Positions 7,965 through 10,047 of a stretch of 10,047 nt of DNA are shown here, in pieces. A model generated the notes under the pieces. That model ran no database searches. It was not told the origin of the DNA and was given only the letters and a program-made list of their open reading frames with translations. Both the position numbers and the translations under genes were made by a program. This stretch comes from an uncultured Collinsella sp. (GTDB lineage Bacteria > Actinomycetota > Coriobacteriia > Coriobacteriales > Coriobacteriaceae). Numbering within the stretch: the first letter of the stretch is position 1; every line of letters starts with the position of its first letter. The DNA is taken from NCBI GenBank assembly GCA_902475865.1, contig CABSBK010000021.1:1-10047 (forward strand). Reading direction: 5' to 3'.

Positions 7965-8003
7965 AAAAAATAAAAGGGCGCCCTGGTCTCCCAGAGCGCC
8001 CTT
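7965..8003 (-). terminator. Intrinsic terminator of the rpsF-ssb-rpsR-rplI operon
   Basis: On the minus strand AAGGGCGC pairs with GCGCCCTT, then one U-G pair, then CTGG with CCAG, closed by a GAGA (GNRA) tetraloop. The 13-bp stem is followed by TTATTTTTT. It begins 32 bases after the rplI stop. The stem, loop and T-tract are all canonical. It separates the ribosomal-protein operon from dnaB. Confidence 0.93.
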
Positions 8004-8035
8004 CTTAGAACAAGATTGTTGCGTTGCAGCAAATG

Positions 8036-8575
8036 CTACTCGGCAGCAGCCTCGGTCTCGACCTCGGCGGTCTCGGCCTCGGCGACCTCAGCGGTCTCCT
8101 CAACCTCAGCCTCGGCAGCGAGCTCCTCGGCGGTAACGCCAACGAGAACGACAACCTCGGCCTTGATCTCGCGGTACAGCGAGATAGCAACGGTGTGGGC
8201 ACCGGCAACCTTGATGGGCTTGCCGAGCTCGACGCGCTTGCGGTCGATGTCCATACCGAGCTGATCCTTGATGGCGTCAGCGATCATAGCGGCGGTAACG
8301 GAGCCAAAGAGGATGCCCTCGTCGCCAACCTTGACGTCAACGGTGACCTGCTTGCCCTCGAAGGCAGCCTTGGTCTCGTTGGCGGTAGCCAGACGGACGG
8401 CCTCGCGCTTGGCGATGTTGTTGCGACGCTCGTCAAGCTGCTTGAGGTTGCCCTTGGTGGCGGCAACAGCGAGCTTCTTGGGGAACAGGAAGTTCTCAGC
8501 GTAACCCTGAGCGACCTCTACGACGTCACCCTCGCCGCCCTTGCCCTTGATCTCATCGAGAAGAATAACCTTCAT
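8036..8575 (-). CDS. rplI: 50S ribosomal protein L9 with acidic C-terminal tail
   Basis: 179 residues. L9 binds 23S rRNA and spans out from the large subunit. The N-terminal rRNA-binding domain is typical: MKVILLDEIKGKGGEGDVVEV then GYAENFLFPKKLA (residues 24-36). A long linking helix runs about 45-75 and the C-terminal domain (about 76-148) includes EGILFGSVTAAMIADA (86-101). Most L9 proteins end near residue 148. Here a further 30 residues (150-179) contain 13 Glu and otherwise mainly Ala, Val and Thr, with no basic residue. The tail is encoded by imperfect repeats of a GCCTCGGC-like unit (plus strand). The start has AAGGGAG about 7 bases upstream, just after the rpsR stop. It is the last gene of the operon, followed by a strong terminator. 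Confidence 0.97.
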   Translation of the reverse strand: MKVILLDEIKGKGGEGDVVEVAQGYAENFLFPKKLAVAATKGNLKQLDERRNNIAKREAVRLATANETKAAFEGKQVTVDVKVGDEGILFGSVTAAMIADAIKDQLGMDIDRKRVELGKPIKVAGAHTVAISLYREIKAEVVVLVGVTAEELAAEAEVEETAEVAEAETAEVETEAAAE

Positions 8576-8590
8576 GATGCGTCTCCCTTC

Positions 8591-8857
8591 TTAGCCGCGG
8601 TCGCGGTTGCCACGAGAGGAAACCACGGGGACGGTGTACGGCAGGAGAGCCATCTCGCGGGCGCGCTTGATGGCGTTGGCGATGTCATGCTGATGCTGCG
8701 TGCAAGCGCCAGTGACGCGACGGGGCTTGATCTTGCCACGGTCGGTCATGTACTTACGGAGAAGCTGAGTGTCCTTATAGTCGATGAACTCAGTGTTCTC
8801 CTTGCAGAACTGGCAGTACTTACGACGCGGCTGACGTGCAGAATAATCATTAGCCAT
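8591..8857 (-). CDS. rpsR: 30S ribosomal protein S18 (zinc-binding type)
   Basis: 88 residues from ATG 8857 ([10 protein letters not shown]). S18 pairs with S6 on the platform of the 30S subunit. The core [26 protein letters not shown] and [13 protein letters not shown] is unmistakable. Cys15 and Cys18 (CQFC), Cys52 and probably His55 (ACTQHQH) match the zinc-coordinating C+ form of S18 rather than the cysteine-free form. An upstream in-frame ATG at 8908 would add 17 residues unlike S18 and would cut into a hairpin, so the shorter start is chosen. The ribosome binding site (AAAGG, about 10 bases) is modest. A stable hairpin (8877-8902) lies just ahead and rplI follows after 15 bases. Confidence 0.97.
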   Translation of the reverse strand: MANDYSARQPRRKYCQFCKENTEFIDYKDTQLLRKYMTDRGKIKPRRVTGACTQHQHDIANAIKRAREMALLPYTVPVVSSRGNRDRG

Positions 8858-8876
8858 GTCAAAATACCTTTCATTT

Positions 8877-8902
8877 GGCAACTTCGGCGAGCCGAAGCCG
8901 CC
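8877..8902 (-). promoter_or_regulatory. 11-bp hairpin between ssb and rpsR
   Basis: On the minus strand GGCGGCTTCGG, loop CTCG, CCGAAGTTGCC form an uninterrupted 11-bp stem when two G-U pairs are allowed. It ends 19 bases before the rpsR ATG and just before the AAAGG site. There is no T-run, so it is not a terminator. It may tune rpsR translation, stabilise an mRNA end or mark a processing site within the operon. Confidence 0.45.
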
Positions 8903-8929
8903 TCTCACTCAAAAATAGGTGAACAACCC

Positions 8930-9382
8930 TTAGAACGGGATGTCCTCATCGTAGACGTCGACCGCGGGCGGCGTAGCCACCGGTGCGGCAGGACGTGCTG
9001 CGGGCGCGGGAGCTGCGGGGGCGTAACCGCCCTGATCGTAGCCACCCTGGCCACCACGGGAGCTCATAAACTCGATCTCATCGACGATGACCTCAAGCTT
9101 GCTCCTGCGCTGACCGTCGCGCTCCCAAGAGCTGTAGCGCAGCTTGCCCTCGATCGCGACCTTGTTTCCCTTTGCCAGGAAACGGCTCACGGCCTCGGCG
9201 CGGGTGCCGAACATAGTGCAGTCGACAAAGTTGGGATAGTCCTCCCACTCGCCAGTCTGCGCGTTGCGGCGACGATCGTTCACGGCGACGCCAAAGGACA
9301 GAACCTGGGTTCCGCCGGCGGTGGCGCGCAGCTCGGGATCGCGGGTGAGGTTACCGGTGATGTTCACTCGATTGATGCTCAT
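8930..9382 (-). CDS. ssb: Single-stranded DNA-binding protein
   Basis: 150 residues. SSB coats single-stranded DNA at forks and repair sites as a tetramer. The OB-fold (1-105) starts MSINRVNITGNLTRDPELR and includes VLSFGVAVNDR (27-37), W46, NFVDCTMFG (51-59), LAKGNKVAIEGKLRYSSW (69-86), and LEVIVDEIEFM (96-106). A Gly/Gln/Ala/Pro-rich disordered linker (107-143) leads to the acidic tip DEDIPF, the docking site for partner proteins. The start is the family's usual Met; AGAGGA is about 10 bases upstream. Its place between rpsF and rpsR is the widespread bacterial arrangement. Downstream dnaB uses SSB-coated DNA but belongs to a separate transcript. Confidence 0.98.
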   Translation of the reverse strand: MSINRVNITGNLTRDPELRATAGGTQVLSFGVAVNDRRRNAQTGEWEDYPNFVDCTMFGTRAEAVSRFLAKGNKVAIEGKLRYSSWERDGQRRSKLEVIVDEIEFMSSRGGQGGYDQGGYAPAAPAPAARPAAPVATPPAVDVYDEDIPF

Positions 9383-9430
9383 AACTCACTACTTCCTCTT
9401 GGGGCACAAGCCCAGTCCAAAACGACAGTC

Positions 9431-9724
9431 TTACTCCTGGTCGTCGCGACGGACGATCATGTGGCGGACCACAGCGTCGGTGATGCGCAGGACGCGATCA
9501 AGCTCGGCGATCTGGGTAGGATCTGCGTGGAAGTTGATGAGGGTGTAGTCACCATCGGTGAGGTCGTTGATCTCGTAGGCGAGCTTGCGCTTGCCCCACT
9601 CGTCAACGGAGTCGACCTTGCCAGCGCCCTCAGCGATCGTGGTATCGATACGCTTCATAACAGCGAGACGAGTCTCGGGGTCGAGCGACGGGTCAACAAA
9701 GAACAGCAGTTCATAAGCCTTCAT
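9431..9724 (-). CDS. rpsF: 30S ribosomal protein S6
   Basis: 97 residues from ATG 9724. S6 binds S18 and central-domain 16S rRNA in the 30S platform. Visible family features are MKAYELLFFVDPSLDPE (1-17), DEWGKRKLAYEI (41-52), YTLINF (60-65) and LDRVLRITDAVVRHMIVRR (75-93). AGGAGGTG stands 5 bases before the ATG, a near-consensus ribosome binding site. A TTG seven codons upstream falls before that site and is not credible. First gene of the rpsF-ssb-rpsR-rplI operon; ssb follows after 48 bases. S6 with S18 is known in several bacteria to repress its own operon through the rpsF leader. Confidence 0.97.
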   Translation of the reverse strand: MKAYELLFFVDPSLDPETRLAVMKRIDTTIAEGAGKVDSVDEWGKRKLAYEINDLTDGDYTLINFHADPTQIAELDRVLRITDAVVRHMIVRRDDQE

Positions 9725-9750
9725 ATTGTCACCTCCTCTGGGCAAATGTG

Positions 9751-9779
9751 GCTTCAGGTCGTGAAGGTGCGCCTGAAGC
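9751..9779 (-). promoter_or_regulatory. rpsF leader hairpin, possible S6:S18 autoregulation site
   Basis: GCTTCAGG and CCTGAAGC form a perfect 8-bp stem around a 13-base loop, between the promoter and the rpsF ribosome binding site. Position matches the S6:S18-binding leader described in other bacteria. I do not see the CCG element of that motif in the loop, so assignment is tentative. Confidence 0.4.
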
Positions 9780-9795
9780 AGGAAAAGACTTGGTA

Positions 9796-9824
9796 ATAAT
9801 ATCTTTCAACCTCCCAGGCTGCAA
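9796..9824 (-). promoter_or_regulatory. Promoter of the rpsF operon
   Basis: TTGCAG (9824-9819) and TATTAT (9801-9796) with exactly 17 bases between, 4 of 6 and 5 of 6 matches to the sigma70-type consensus. A start of transcription near 9789 would give a leader of about 65 bases containing the 9751-9779 hairpin. This is the best promoter in the window. Confidence 0.7.
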
Positions 9825-9835
9825 GAATATGCAGC
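9818..9835. promoter_or_regulatory. Dyad overlapping the -35 box of the rpsF promoter
   Basis: GCTGCA (9818-9823) and TGCAGC (9830-9835) are inverted around 6 bases and include five of the six -35 bases. A bound repressor would block RNA polymerase. Alternatively it is chance or a hairpin at the end of an upstream transcript. Only the symmetry is seen. Confidence 0.35.
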
Positions 9836-9879
9836 TACAACCTCATGACCTCCACATATACCCATGCTTACACGACTCT

Positions 9880-10047
9880 TCATGCGTATTCCAACCAAAT
9901 GCTGACCAAGAGCTTGACGAATTCGATAGCAAGATACGCTGCGGCGAGGACAACCTGAGTCAAACCGCAGGTCGCCGATTGCAGGGTTGTGGTCACGAAA
10001 TGCATACCACCGGTTCGATCGATTGCCTCAAAATTTTTAAATTCGCT
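9880..10047 (-). CDS. Possible 3' end of an unidentified gene (cut by right edge)
   Basis: One minus-strand frame is open from the window edge for 55 codons to TGA at 9882-9880. Its end reads as a hydrophobic helix (QVVLAAAYLAIEFVKLLVSI) followed by WLEYA. The other two minus frames are closed early. I recognise no family; it does not look like the end of ychF, which often precedes rpsF elsewhere. If it is not coding, the 323 bases from 9725 to 10047 hold only the rpsF promoter, its dyad and the leader hairpin. The last bases are strikingly AT-rich. The call is weak. Confidence 0.25.
   Translation of the reverse strand, partial: SEFKNFEAIDRTGGMHFVTTTLQSATCGLTQVVLAAAYLAIEFVKLLVSIWLEYA

Noticed and set aside
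7812..8035. Small genes between rplI and dnaB
   Set aside because: The only minus-strand frame of note crosses the terminator and the palindromes and has no ribosome binding site. The gap is better explained as terminator plus promoter region.
8591..8908. Longer rpsR start at 8908
   Set aside because: The added 17 residues do not resemble S18, the codons run through the 11-bp hairpin, and S18 normally begins near the chosen Met.
9844..9957. Plus-strand 37-codon frame starting at 9844
   Set aside because: It has no recognisable ribosome binding site or family features and is Thr-rich. It overlaps the minus-strand open frame and is compatible with chance.

Overview
The window reads as ordinary bacterial chromosome from a moderately GC-rich actinobacterium, most likely class Coriobacteriia (Collinsella-like). 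That is an inference from three things: the gene order rpsF-ssb-rpsR-rplI-dnaB-purA, protein sequences of actinobacterial flavour such as the zinc-ribbon type S18, and codon use. It was made by reading only, without a database search. Every supported gene is on the minus strand, so transcription runs from the right edge to the left. The long open frames on the plus strand are antisense shadows.

Right part (about 10047 to 7965): a short open frame of unknown nature runs off the right edge. It is followed by a good sigma70-type promoter (TTGCAG, 17 bp, TATTAT) with a dyad across its -35 box, and a leader hairpin in front of rpsF. The operon rpsF-ssb-rpsR-rplI (ribosomal S6, single-strand DNA-binding protein, S18, L9) then ends at a textbook intrinsic terminator at 7965-8003.

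Middle part (7964 to 3597): dnaB (replicative helicase) follows in its own unit. Its upstream region carries two copies of a 10-bp palindrome. Next are purA (adenylosuccinate synthetase), an intergenic segment with two hairpins, purD (GAR synthetase, TTG start behind a very strong ribosome binding site), and, 21 bases after purD, a Nudix hydrolase of the ADP-ribose pyrophosphatase type.

Left part (2901 to 1): a 184-base leader separates the Nudix gene from an MsbA/BmrA-like ABC exporter. Nineteen bases after the exporter comes a single-pass membrane protein of unknown function, cut by the left window edge. The 184-base leader is the most unusual piece. It holds a roughly 100-bp imperfect inverted repeat with 5-bp direct repeats at its borders (MITE-like or a large RNA/DNA dyad), a 16-codon upstream frame, and a 9-bp hairpin abutting the exporter's ribosome binding site.

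Functionally the window joins translation (S6, S18, L9), replication (SSB, DnaB), purine synthesis (PurA, PurD), nucleotide-sugar clean-up (Nudix) and an exporter. I saw no tRNA, rRNA, CRISPR array, prophage gene or transposase. No new multi-gene system is evident. The points worth a second look are regulatory structures between ordinary genes, the unknown membrane protein, and low-complexity acidic extensions on L9 and the Nudix protein.
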